From positions 7,037,001-7,101,000 of the forward strand of contig NZ_JAMZEC010000001.1 in the NCBI RefSeq assembly GCF_024172185.1: a DNA stretch of 64,000 nt, written 5' to 3'. Position 1 is the stretch's first letter, and each line of letters opens with the position of its first letter. The notes beneath the pieces were generated by a model. It was not told where the DNA came from. It saw only the letters and a list, made by a program, of their open reading frames with translations, and did not search any database. Position numbers and translations under genes: made by a program. Shown piece after piece: positions 25,184 through 34,500 of the stretch. The stretch comes from Nonomuraea roseoviolacea subsp. carminata. GTDB lineage: Bacteria; Actinomycetota; Actinomycetes; Streptosporangiales; Streptosporangiaceae.

Positions 25184-26618
25184 CCAGGTGCGGCGCGTCG
25201 TCGCCACGACCACCGCCACCGCTCGCGCGGGCGCGCTCACTTCCGGACGCCGGCCCACCTGGTGGGAGCGACGCCTCGCCACGGCGACCCCTGCCGCACA
25301 CGGGGGCCGGCTCGCCTCCCATCTCCGGCTCCATGTTCGGGTGGGCGGGGTCGTCTCCGGACGTCGGCTCTCCGGGATGGCGCGGCGGATCACCGCCGAA
25401 ACCCCTCCGGACAGGGACCGGGGCGTCGACGCGCTGCGTGCCTTCGCGATCCTCGGCGTGGTGCTCGGGCACTGGCTGGTCACCGCGCTGGTCGCCGACA
25501 GCGGGGCCCTGCGCGTCACCAGCCCGTTGCGGCACATGCCCTGGCTCGCGCCCGTCTCCTGGATCTTCCAGACGATGGCCCTGTTCTTCCTGGTCGGCGG
25601 GTGGACGGCCGCCGGGAGTCTCGCCTCCGCCCGCGCTCGCGGGGATTCGTACGGGCGCTGGCTGCGCCGCCGGATGGCGCGGCTGTGCGGGCCGCTCGCC
25701 CCTCTGGCGGTCGTGTGGGGCGCGGCGGCGGTCGTGATGCTCGCCTCCGGGGTCGACGTCGCGACGGTACGGGCCCTGGCCAAGCTGGTGTGGTCGCCGC
25801 TGTGGTTCCTGCTGGTGTTCGCCGTGCTGACGGCGGCCACGCCGGTGGCCGTCAGGCTGTCTCCCGTATGGCCGTTGGCGGTCGTCGCCGGGGCCGATCT
25901 GGTCAGGTTCGGACTGGACGGGCCGGCCTGGGTCGGCTGGGTGAACGTGGCCGCCGGGTGGCTGGTGCCGTACTGCCTGGGCGCCTCCTGGGCCGGCGGC
26001 CGGGTGCCGGGGCGGCGCGCCGGGTGGGCGCTGCTGCTCGGCGGGGCCGCCGTCACCGCCGTGCTCGTGCTGCGGGCGGGTTACCCGGCCTCCATGGTCG
26101 GGGTGCCGGGCGCCCGCGTCTCCAACCAGTCCCCGCCGACCCTCGCGGCCGTGACCTTCGGACTCGCCCAGAGCGGGGCCGCCCTGCTGCTGCTCCAGCC
26201 CTTACGGAGGGTGCTGAGCCGTCCCGTCGCCTGGGCTGTCGTGGCGCTCGTCAACCTGTCGGCGATGACCGTCTACCTCTGGCACCAGACGGCCATGATC
26301 GCGGTCACCGGGCTGGGCCTGCTCGCGGGCCGTCCGTTGGCCGGGCTGCACACGGTGCCGGGCTCCGTCGCCTGGGTGGGGGCGCGGCTGGCCTGGCTTC
26401 CGGTGTTCGGCTGTGTCCTGGTGGCCTACGTGGCGGCGTTCCGGTCAGCCGAGGACGGCGTCGCGGGCCACGCCGGTGGCCGTCAGGACGGGGAGCCGTC
26501 ACCGGCCCTTCGGCAAGCGGCTCCGGGCGAGGGTGCGCGCGCCCCCGGCCCGGAGCCCGGCGCGGAGCAGGGCTCCGGCGGTCAGCGGCCCGAGATCAGA
26601 TCCGCGAGCCGCGCGTAG
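25173..26618 (+). CDS. Acyltransferase 3 family membrane protein
   Basis: Up to 481 residues, with about ten membrane helices. The family signature is seen after the N-terminus: RDRGVDALRAFAILGVVLGHW with the conserved His, then the FFLVGGWTAAGS segment and the Arg-rich YGRWLRRRMARL loop. Such enzymes move acyl groups onto cell-envelope sugars or lipids. The first 68 residues are unlike the family and an internal ATG at 25377 would remove them. The last 60 residues are a disordered tail that overlaps the convergent oxidase gene by 37 bp. It overlaps the preceding hydrolase gene and is probably translated with it. Confidence 0.87.
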   Translation: MVPDQVRRVVATTTATARAGALTSGRRPTWWERRLATATPAAHGGRLASHLRLHVRVGGVVSGRRLSGMARRITAETPPDRDRGVDALRAFAILGVVLGHWLVTALVADSGALRVTSPLRHMPWLAPVSWIFQTMALFFLVGGWTAAGSLASARARGDSYGRWLRRRMARLCGPLAPLAVVWGAAAVVMLASGVDVATVRALAKLVWSPLWFLLVFAVLTAATPVAVRLSPVWPLAVVAGADLVRFGLDGPAWVGWVNVAAGWLVPYCLGASWAGGRVPGRRAGWALLLGGAAVTAVLVLRAGYPASMVGVPGARVSNQSPPTLAAVTFGLAQSGAALLLLQPLRRVLSRPVAWAVVALVNLSAMTVYLWHQTAMIAVTGLGLLAGRPLAGLHTVPGSVAWVGARLAWLPVFGCVLVAYVAAFRSAEDGVAGHAGGRQDGEPSPALRQAAPGEGARAPGPEPGAEQGSGGQRPEIRSASRA

Positions 26619-28003
26619 GCCGAGGTCGTCGTGCCCCTGTCGTTCTCGTGGCGGTCCGCCGCCCGGTACAGCGCGTAGATGAGCTGCACCCCCGTCCACC
26701 GCAGCGGCTCCGGCTCCCACTGCCGCACCTGACGCCCGACCCACGGCAGCGCCGTCAGCTCCGTCTCGCGCCGCAGCACCAGGTCGCGCAGCGTACGGCC
26801 GGCCAGGTTCGTCGTGGTCACGCCGCTGCCCACGTAACCGCCGGCCCAGCCGAGCCCCGTCGCGTGGTCGAGGTGGACGGTCGAGCACCAGTCGCGCGGC
26901 ACCCCCAGCACCCCGCACCAGGCGTGCTGCACCCGGGCGTCGGCCGCGGCCGGGAACAGCTTGACCAGCATCCGCCACAGCAGCGCCACCGTGGACGCCT
27001 GGGTGGCGCCGCGCTGGTCGGTGCGCGAGCCGTACCGGTAGGGCACGCCGCGCCCGCCGATGGCGATCCGGTCGTCGGCGGTGCGCTGGGCGTAGATGTA
27101 GGCGTGGGCGAGGTCGCCCAGCAGTTCGCTGCCCGACCAGCCGATGTGCTTCCACACCTCGGCCGGCAGCGGCTCGGTCACGATCATGGAGCTGTTCATC
27201 GGCAGCCACTGCCGGTGCTGGCCGGCGATGCTGGCGGTGAAGCCCTCGGTGGCGCGGATGACGTAGTCGGCCTGGACCGTGCCCCGGGTGGTGACCGCGG
27301 CGGCCCGCCCGGCGCCGCGGCGGGGCAGGATCGCGGTGACGGTCGTGCCCTCGAAGACGTCCACGCCGAGCTCCGCCACGGTCCTGGCCAGGCCGAGGGC
27401 GAGCTTGGCCGGCTGGATGCGGGCGCAGTGGGGCGAGTAGGTGGCCTCCAGCGTGCCGGCGACCTGGAGCCGTTCCCGCTGCTCGTCGCGGTCGAGCGGC
27501 CGGACGTCGTCCTCCCCGTATCCCCAGGCGCGCAGCTCGGCGGTCTCGGCGCGCAGCCGCCGACGCTGCGCCGGGTTGGTGGCGACGTGCATGACGCCGC
27601 CCTTGTGGATGTCGGCGTCGATGCCCTCGGCGCGGGTCACCTCGATGACCTCGTCCACCGTGCGGAACATCTCGCGCTGCAGGTCGATCATGGCCTGCCG
27701 GCCGCGCGCCTTGGCGTGCCGCTTGCGCGACCCGGCGAACTCGGCCGACAGCCAGCCGCCGTTGCGCCCCGACGCGCCGAACCCGGCGAACTCTTTCTCC
27801 AGCACCGCCACGCGCAGCCCGGGGTCGGCCTTCTTCAGGTAGTACGCGGTCCACAGGCCGGTGTAGCCGCCGCCGACGATCGCCACGTCGTAGTCGCGGT
27901 CGCCCGGCAGGGCGGCGCGCCGCGGGGGCAGGCCGGCCTGGCGGAACCAGAAGGACACGCCGCCGTTGGCGAAGTCGGCGGTCAGCGGCACGCCGGCCTT
28001 CAC
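26582..28003 (-). CDS. FAD-dependent amine/amino-acid oxidoreductase (DAO/PuuB-like); N-terminus possibly frameshifted
   Basis: The FAD-binding motif VAIVGGGYTGLWTAYYLKK and FGASGRNGGWLSAEF place it in the D-amino-acid oxidase/gamma-glutamylputrescine oxidase superfamily; the C-terminal GWAGGYVGSGVTTTNLAGR is the second FAD contact. Oxidation of an amine or putrescine derivative is likely because a PuuR-like XRE-cupin regulator lies directly upstream. The start is a problem. GTG 28003 has no ribosome-binding site, while similarity-looking sequence (DPLFHPSVPGR) continues upstream in frame. A perfect AGGAG-N6-GTG at 28068 is one base out of frame, at a CCC run (28062-28064). Confidence 0.85.
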   Translation of the reverse strand: MKAGVPLTADFANGGVSFWFRQAGLPPRRAALPGDRDYDVAIVGGGYTGLWTAYYLKKADPGLRVAVLEKEFAGFGASGRNGGWLSAEFAGSRKRHAKARGRQAMIDLQREMFRTVDEVIEVTRAEGIDADIHKGGVMHVATNPAQRRRLRAETAELRAWGYGEDDVRPLDRDEQRERLQVAGTLEATYSPHCARIQPAKLALGLARTVAELGVDVFEGTTVTAILPRRGAGRAAAVTTRGTVQADYVIRATEGFTASIAGQHRQWLPMNSSMIVTEPLPAEVWKHIGWSGSELLGDLAHAYIYAQRTADDRIAIGGRGVPYRYGSRTDQRGATQASTVALLWRMLVKLFPAAADARVQHAWCGVLGVPRDWCSTVHLDHATGLGWAGGYVGSGVTTTNLAGRTLRDLVLRRETELTALPWVGRQVRQWEPEPLRWTGVQLIYALYRAADRHENDRGTTTSAYARLADLISGR

Positions 28004-28257
28004 GGCGCGCTCACGGCGCCGGCGCGCCGCCCCTCGGCCCGGGACGGAAGGGTGGAACAGCGGGTCACTCTGGTCTCCTGGTTCTTTCGGTCGTGTGGGT
28101 GGTTTCGGTTGGTGTCCCGCTTTCCTCTTCGGCCGCTCCCGGCGGGGCGCCGGGCGGGCGGCCCGGAGCGGTGGCGCGAGATGGCGCGGGCGCTCCGGTG
28201 GTGCAGGTTCATGTTCTCCCTTCCCCGTCGTGGCCGGACATGCGGGCCGACGAGGGG

Positions 28258-28836
28258 TCAGGTGGCCGGTGTGGGCGGGCTCACCACCCACAGGACCTCG
28301 GCGGTGCTCTCGCCCTCGTTGGCCACGCGGTGGGGGAGCGAGGTGCGGTACTCCACGCTGTCGCCGGGGCCGAGGACGTGCCGGGCGGCCTCGCCGGGCG
28401 GGCCGAGCCAGAGCGTGACCTCGCCGCGGATCACGAGCAGGATCTCCTGCGAGTCGCCGTGCGTGTACGGCTCGGCCCCGGTGGAGGCGCCCGGGTCGAA
28501 CTCCCCGGCGTACATCTCCAGGTTGCGCAGCGGCCGCTGGGAGATGAGGTACTTGCGCGCGCCCGGCCCGGCGGGCAGCTCGGGACGCCCGGAGCGGGGC
28601 ACGACCCGGTGTCCCACCTCGTCGTCCTCGCTGAACAGGTCGGCCACGGTGACGCCGAGGGCCAGCGCGATCCGGCGCAGCATGCCGACGCTCGCGCCGG
28701 CCTGGCCGCGTTCGAGCTGGCTGATGAAGCTGGCGCTGGCGCCCGCCTCGCCGGCGAGCCCGCGCACGGTCATCCGCCGCATGGTGCGGTACGCGCGGAC
28801 CCGGGCGCCCAGGCGCGCCGTCTCCGACTCGCTCAT
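28258..28836 (-). CDS. XRE family regulator with C-terminal cupin domain (PuuR-like)
   Basis: A 192-residue protein. The helix-turn-helix is in residues about 10-65 (MTVRGLAGEAGASASFISQLERGQAGASV). The cupin barrel occupies about 110-185 (EPYTHGDSQEILLVIRGEVTLWLG, LGPGDSVEYRTSLPHRVAN). PuuR-type regulators repress amine catabolism genes and release DNA on binding the substrate. The position upstream of the FAD amine oxidase, on the same strand, fits this. A perfect palindrome, 25 bp upstream of its start, is a candidate operator shared with the divergent TPP-enzyme gene. Confidence 0.93.
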   Translation of the reverse strand: MSESETARLGARVRAYRTMRRMTVRGLAGEAGASASFISQLERGQAGASVGMLRRIALALGVTVADLFSEDDEVGHRVVPRSGRPELPAGPGARKYLISQRPLRNLEMYAGEFDPGASTGAEPYTHGDSQEILLVIRGEVTLWLGPPGEAARHVLGPGDSVEYRTSLPHRVANEGESTAEVLWVVSPPTPAT

Positions 28837-28860
28837 CGAACCCCTCGGCCGGCTGGACTG

Positions 28861-28871
28861 AACAACTTGTT
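28861..28871. promoter_or_regulatory. Palindromic candidate operator AACAACTTGTT
   Basis: A perfect 5-1-5 inverted repeat in an AT-rich patch of the 178-bp gap between the XRE-cupin regulator (start 28836) and the divergent TPP enzyme (start 29015). Size and place suit autoregulation by an XRE protein. No second copy was seen near the oxidase start. Confidence 0.5.
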
Positions 28872-29014
28872 AAGCAGCAACGAAAGGACCGTACAGAAAC
28901 CGGAGAAAGCCCAGCAAGAGGCCCCGGCATAACGAGTCCAAATCGCGACGGGAGCGACCCGCCGGAGCGCGGGCGAGGCGTCTGCTCCGCCCGGATCCGG
29001 GTAGGGGCGCGGCC

Positions 29015-30781
29015 ATGGCTCGCATCGCATCGGAATCCCTGATCGAACGGCTCGTCGAGTGGGGCGTCGACACCGTCTTCGGCATGCCCGGCGACGGCAT
29101 CAACGGCATCATGGAGGGGCTGCGCCGCCATCGCGACAAGGTCCGCTTCGTCCTCGTCCACCACGAGGAGGCCGCGGCGTTCATGGCCACCGGCTACGCC
29201 AAGGCCACCGGGAGGATCGGCGTGTGCCTGGCCACGTCGGGGCCCGGCGGCATCCACCTGCTCAACGGCCTGTACGACGCCAAGCTCGACCACGCGCCCG
29301 TGCTCGCCATCACCGGCATGCAGGAGACCGCCGTGCTCGGCACCGGCTACCAGCAGGAGGTCCACCTCGACCGGGTCTTCGAGGACGTCGCCGAGTACAA
29401 CATGATGGTCACCAACCCGGAGCAGCTCCCGGCCGTGGTGGACCTCGCGGTGCGCACCGCCTACGCCCGGCGCGGCGTCGCCCACCTCACGATCCCCAAC
29501 GACGTCCAGGTGGCCGAGGCGGGGGAGGCGCCGTTCGCGCACGTCGGGCCGGTCCGCGCGCCGCAGTCCACCGCGGCGTACCTGCGGCCGCCAGGGGTGC
29601 CGCGGCAGGAGCACCTGGAGGCGGCGGCAGAGGTGCTCAACGCCGCCGAACGGCCCGCCCTGCTGGTCGGCGCGGGCGCGCTGCACGCCCGCGAGGAGGT
29701 GCTGGCCGTCGCCGCCGCGCTCGGCGCGCCCGTGGTCAAGACGCTGCCCGGCAAGGCCGTCGTCCCGGACGACTCGCCGTACACGACCGGCGGCATCGGC
29801 CTGCTCGGCACCCGCCCGAGCGAGGAGCTCATGGACGACGCCGACGCGCTGCTCATGGTCGGCACCAACTACCCGTACACCAAGTACCTGCCCCGGCCGG
29901 AGAAGGTGCGGGTGGTGCAGATCGAGGCCGACCCGGCCCGCGCCGGCGCGCGCATGCCGACCGACGTGCCCATGGTCGGCGACGCCCGCGACGCCCTGCG
30001 GGCACTGCTGCCGCTGCTCCACCCGCGCGAGGACGTCTCCCACCTGCGCACGTACCAGAAGAAGACGGCCGACTGGCGCTCCGACATGGAGGCGCTGGAG
30101 AACCCGGAGCGCGACCCGATCGCGCCGCAGTACGTGGTGTCCGTGCTCGACGACCTGGCCGCCGGCGACGCCATCATGACCTGCGACAGCGGCACCATCG
30201 CCACCTGGGCCGCCCGCCACTGGACGATCCGCGACGGGCGGGAGTTCTACCTGTCGGGCAACCTCGCCTCGATGGCGCCCGGCCTGCCGTACGCGATCGC
30301 CATGCAGCACGCGCACCCCGGCCGGCAGGTGATCGCGTACGTCGGCGACGGCGGCTTCGCCATGCTCATGGCCGAGTTCCTGACCGCCGCCCGGCACGGG
30401 CTGCCGGTCAAGGTGGTGATCAACAACAACAACTCCCTCGGCCAGATCCTGTGGGAGCAGATGGTGCTCGGCTTCCCCGAGCACGGGGTGCGCTTCCCCG
30501 ACCCCGAGCCGGACTACTCGGCGTGGGCCGTCTCGTGCGGCGGCTTCGGGGCGAAGGTGACCAAGCCCGGCGACGTCGCGGGCGCGATCGGCGCGGCCCT
30601 CGCCCACGACGGGCCCGCGCTGGTGGACGTGGCGGTGAACCCGAACGAGCCGCCCATGCCCGGCAAGGTCACCTACGAGCAGGCCAAGAAGTTCGCCCAG
30701 GCGTTCCTCAAGGGCCAGCCGCACCGGGCGGCCATCGCCACCACCCTGTTCAAGGACCGGATCGACAAGTTCGGCGACTGA
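29015..30781 (+). CDS. Thiamine-pyrophosphate enzyme, pyruvate oxidase/dehydrogenase (PoxB)-like
   Basis: A 588-residue protein with the three TPP-enzyme domains. The catalytic Glu lies in VHHEEAAAFMATGYAK (about residue 51). The central domain spans about 190-330. The TPP/magnesium motif is YVGDGGFAMLMAEF with INNNNSLGQ at about 440-475. The length and the ending (VTYEQAKKFAQAFLKGQPHR) match PoxB-type proteins that decarboxylate pyruvate to acetate with a quinone or oxygen acceptor. The long membrane-binding C-terminal helix of E. coli PoxB is not evident, so the electron acceptor is uncertain. It is divergent from the XRE-cupin regulator. Confidence 0.9.
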   Translation: MARIASESLIERLVEWGVDTVFGMPGDGINGIMEGLRRHRDKVRFVLVHHEEAAAFMATGYAKATGRIGVCLATSGPGGIHLLNGLYDAKLDHAPVLAITGMQETAVLGTGYQQEVHLDRVFEDVAEYNMMVTNPEQLPAVVDLAVRTAYARRGVAHLTIPNDVQVAEAGEAPFAHVGPVRAPQSTAAYLRPPGVPRQEHLEAAAEVLNAAERPALLVGAGALHAREEVLAVAAALGAPVVKTLPGKAVVPDDSPYTTGGIGLLGTRPSEELMDDADALLMVGTNYPYTKYLPRPEKVRVVQIEADPARAGARMPTDVPMVGDARDALRALLPLLHPREDVSHLRTYQKKTADWRSDMEALENPERDPIAPQYVVSVLDDLAAGDAIMTCDSGTIATWAARHWTIRDGREFYLSGNLASMAPGLPYAIAMQHAHPGRQVIAYVGDGGFAMLMAEFLTAARHGLPVKVVINNNNSLGQILWEQMVLGFPEHGVRFPDPEPDYSAWAVSCGGFGAKVTKPGDVAGAIGAALAHDGPALVDVAVNPNEPPMPGKVTYEQAKKFAQAFLKGQPHRAAIATTLFKDRIDKFGD

Positions 30782-30869
30782 CCACAAAGGATCATAAAAC
30801 GGCGTGTAATCGCCGCCTCTCCGGTCACTTCCGGCAATACTTGCACCATGGCGAACGAAGGGGCGACGG

Positions 30870-31277
30870 ATGCACGATGACCTGCAGGCCGCCATCGAGA
30901 GCCTGGTCGAGGAGTACGACCGGCAGGTCCGCGAGGTCCACGAGGCCCACGCCCGCCTCAGCGAGGTCACGGCGACGGTCTCCGACGGCGACGTGACCGT
31001 CACGGCCGGCCCTCAGGGCAGGATCGACGAGATCGTCTTCCATCCCCGCGTGTACGGCCGGCTGTCGCCCACGGAGCTGGCCCGGGCCGTGAAGGAGCAG
31101 ATCGCCAGGGCCCAGGCCGAGGTGGCCGAGCGGTCGCAGGAGATCATGGCCCCGCTCATGCCCGAGGGGCTCGACGCCGAGGACCCGGCGGGCGGCGCGT
31201 TCGACCTGGGCGCGCTGCTGCCGGACCCGCCGGTCCGGCCCGCCTCCGGCCGCCACGGCAGGGAGGACCGCCGGTGA
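30870..31277 (+). CDS. YbaB/EbfC family protein, first gene of the kinase-amidoligase locus
   Basis: A 135-residue protein. A coiled-coil N-terminus (LVEEYDRQVREVHEAHARL) is followed by the YbaB-type strands VTVTAGPQGRIDEIVFHPRVYGRLSPTELA and a helical segment, then a disordered Pro/Arg-rich tail. Classical YbaB binds DNA. In actinobacteria, divergent copies commonly head loci encoding WXG100-like proteins and large polymorphic toxins, as here. RBS GAAGGGG precedes the ATG. The next gene overlaps its stop by 4 bp (GTGA), so the four genes 30870-35520 look like one operon. Confidence 0.85.
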   Translation: MHDDLQAAIESLVEEYDRQVREVHEAHARLSEVTATVSDGDVTVTAGPQGRIDEIVFHPRVYGRLSPTELARAVKEQIARAQAEVAERSQEIMAPLMPEGLDAEDPAGGAFDLGALLPDPPVRPASGRHGREDRR

Positions 31278-31576
31278 GCGCCTGGGCCGAGGGCTTCGAC
31301 GTCGCCTGGGCGCACATGCGCCGGGCCGGCTCCTGCTGGAGCACCCCCGCGGAACGGCTGCGCGAGGCGCGCGGGCTGGTGGACGGCGTGCTCGCCGCCG
31401 CGCCGTGGGGCGACGACCAGTACGGCCGGCAGTTCGCCGCCGACTTCGCGGCCCGGCTGGACGGCCTGGCCACGGGCTGCGAGCACGGCGCCCGGAACAT
31501 GGACGACCTGGAGGAGCAGGTCGACACGGCCGCCCGCACCTACCAGCGGGCCGACCAGCCGGACCTCCAGGTCTGA
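31274..31576 (+). CDS. WXG100-like helical-hairpin protein
   Basis: A 100-residue, almost wholly helical protein. The central FAADFAARLDGL and MDDLEEQVDTAARTY helices, with PWGDDQYGRQF at the turn, resemble the WXG100/ESAT-6-like hairpin; the exact Trp-X-Gly is replaced by WGD. Such proteins are cofactors or targeting partners of type VII secretion substrates. The GTG start overlaps the YbaB stop, and the giant gene follows after 3 bp, so it is probably made with that protein in fixed ratio. Confidence 0.72.
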   Translation: MSAWAEGFDVAWAHMRRAGSCWSTPAERLREARGLVDGVLAAAPWGDDQYGRQFAADFAARLDGLATGCEHGARNMDDLEEQVDTAARTYQRADQPDLQV

Positions 31577-31579
31577 CGC

Positions 31580-34500
31580 GTGGACCTGCGTTCGCTGCTC
31601 GGCCCGGTCTTCCCGATCGTCGAGCCGTTGCTCGGCTGGGTCGTCGGCATGGACTACCCGCAGACCGACGGCGATCACTGCCTGGCCCAGGCCGGCGCCC
31701 TGCGCGCGGCGGCCGGGCTCTGCCGTGAGGCGGGCACCGACGGCGACGAGGCGCTGCGGCTCGTGCTCCAGTACGCCGGCGGGCCCGCCGCCGACGCGCT
31801 CAGCGGCCACTGGAAGCGGTACACCACCGAGGACCCCGCCTTCCTGGAGACGCTGGCGGCCGCCGGCGAGGACGCCGCCGACCGGCTGGAGCGCTACGGC
31901 CTCGACAGCGACTACACGCAGAAGTACATCGCGCTGTGCCTCGTCCTGCTCGCCTTCGTGCTGCTGCGCACCCGGGCGCTCGCGCCGCTGACGGGCGGCC
32001 GGTCCCTGATGTTCGAGGGGCCCGCCTGCCGTCTGGCCCGGCTGAACGTCCGGATCGTGGCGAAGATGCTGCTGCTCAGCATCGCCTCCATGACCGGCCT
32101 GGACGCCGGGGTGCAGGTCTGGCAGATCGCCGAGGGCAAGCGGCACTCCTGGGACGGGGACAAGACGGTGGCCGCCCTGGAGGGCGGGCTGCTCACCGGC
32201 CTGGCCTTCGTGGCGCTGGGCGCGGGCGTCGCCCGGCTGGGCGGCCCCAGGCTGCTCGGCGGCGGGGTGCTGAAGGCCGACATGACCGGCCGCGAGCGGG
32301 TCGCCGCCTGGCTCAGCCACACCATGGGCGGGGTCGCGACGCAGAGCGCCGTCGCCTCGGTCCTCGGCTCGGTGCCCATGCTCATGGAGTCGGGGCAGCT
32401 CACCCCGGAGAGCCTGGCCAAGGCGCTGGTCTCGGGTTTCGCCGGGGGCCTGGACGGGCGGGCGGGGCGCGGCGAGCACGTCCCGCTCAAGAGCGGCGCC
32501 GGTCTCGACCTGCCGCACCTGGGGGAGGCGCCCCGCCTGGGGGAGGCGGCGTTCACCGACAAGAGCTTCACCGACAAGGGCGTCACCGACAAGAGCCTTG
32601 CCGGTAAGGGCCTGCTGGGCGACGGGGCGGACGGGACGACGCTGGCCGGGCTGGGGCACCCGCCGAAGGCGGACGCCCCAGCCGCCGCGCGGCCGGAGGC
32701 GCCCGCGCCGGGCGGGGACCGCTCGCCGGTCGGCGCCGGCGTGGCCCACCACTTCGGCGCCGCCGACCGCCCCGGCCACGCCGAGCCGCCCGGCGCCGGC
32801 CCCCACGAGGGCGCGGCAGAGGGCGGCCACCCGGGCCGGCCAGACCACCCAGGCGACCCAGGCGGGCCCGGCCATCCCGGCCGCCGGGGCGGCGACGAGG
32901 GCGGGCGCGGCGTGCCCGAGCTCACCGACGCCCACCGGGAGATCGTCCGCCGGTCCCGGGTCGAGGTCGACGCGGGTCTCTGGTACCGCGAACCCGGCCG
33001 GCACGTCCTGCCGACCGCCGACATGCGGCTGCTGCGCCCCACCGAGGGCGTCGTGGACGTCGGCATCCAGGCCGACCGGGAGGGCTTCCTCGTCGGCGAC
33101 CGGCGGCTGTCGGCCCGCGACGTCGGCGCGATGCTCGCCCACGACCCGAAGGTGCTGGCCGACCCGGACGCCAAGATCCGCCTCATCGCGTGCGACGTCG
33201 GCCAGAACCACGCCGTCCTCCAGGAGATCGCCGACATCACCGGCCGGCAGGTCGTCGCCGCCGACAAGTACGTCTACATCGGCGCCGACCGGCTGCCGCA
33301 CACGGGCGGCGTCCCGGAGTACCTCCCCGACGGCCGCCCCGTCTTCCGCGAGGACGGCACCTGGCACCACGCCCGCCCGGAGCGCCCGCACGAGCAGCCG
33401 GCCGTCCCGATGGAGGTGCCCGAGCGGGCGCGCGAACTGCCCAGGGGGCCGATCGACGAGGCCGAGCTCAAGGCGCGACTGGAGCTGGGGCGGCACAGGA
33501 TCAGCTTCCTCGCCCACGGCCAGCACGGCGTCGTCCAGCTCGTCCGCTTCCACGACGGCCTGGTCCTCGTCCGCAAGCTGCACAACTACGGCCAGGTGAC
33601 GTTGCTCAAGGACCTGCTGGCCTCGCTCGTCGGCCGCGCCATCGGCGCTCCCGTGCCGCACATCGTCCGCGACCCGTTCAACCGCGAGGCCGTCTACATG
33701 CAGTTCGTGGACGGCACGCCCGCCGAGCAGATCCCCGCGATGGAGCTGTACCGCTACTTCTACAGCGAGGCCGGCGTGAAGCTCGGCGCGCTGGACGCGC
33801 TGGTGTCCAACACCGACCGCCGGCACGCCAACTGGCACGGCCACGGCGAGGGCCGATTGACGGCGCTCGACCTGAGCCGGTCCTTCTCGTTCGCGGAGGA
33901 CCGGGCCGAGTTCGCCCAGAACGACTTCTCCCGCCACTACACGGACGTCGAGGGCGAGTGGATCGACAACCCGCTCACCCGCGCCCAGATGGAGTCCATG
34001 GTCGACGAGATCACGGCCCTGCGGCCCGCCTTCAAGGACGCGCGCCGCCTCCACTGGTACGAGTCCATGCTGGACAACCTCTACCACCTGAGCTGGCACG
34101 CCATGGGCGACGCGGCGGGAGCGGTCGCCCCGGTCCACCACTTCGGCTACACCGACGCCCCCACGGTCTTCGACGCGATCCGCGACCAGGCGCAGGCGAT
34201 CTTCCAGACACGGTGGCGCGTGGCGGACGTCCTGCCGCTGCTGTTCGACTCCGGCGGGAGCCGCCGGGCGTTCGGCCTGGAGCTGGAGTACAGCCTGCCC
34301 CGGGTGCCGCCGGAGCGGCACGCCGCCGTCAACGAGGCGATCGCCCGCGCCCTGCACGAGGCCGGCCTCAGCCGCGACCGGCGGGTCCTCGACCACCACG
34401 TCGGCCACGAGCGCGGCTACGGCGAGGACGCGACCGGCTGGTGGGTCGAGACCGAGCGCACCGACGGCGTCGCCGGCGAGGTCGTCTCCCCGATCCTGCG

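Noticed and set aside
30848-30880. Ten-codon frame overlapping the start of the YbaB-like gene, a possible leader peptide
   Set aside because: No ribosome-binding site was seen ahead of it and such short frames arise often by chance.
26582-31003. Open minus-strand frame of over 1400 codons through the TPP-enzyme gene
   Set aside because: Only the first part (to about 28003) shows family similarity. The remainder is antisense to a clear PoxB-like gene and has the Arg/Gly/His-rich composition of a shadow frame in high-GC DNA.
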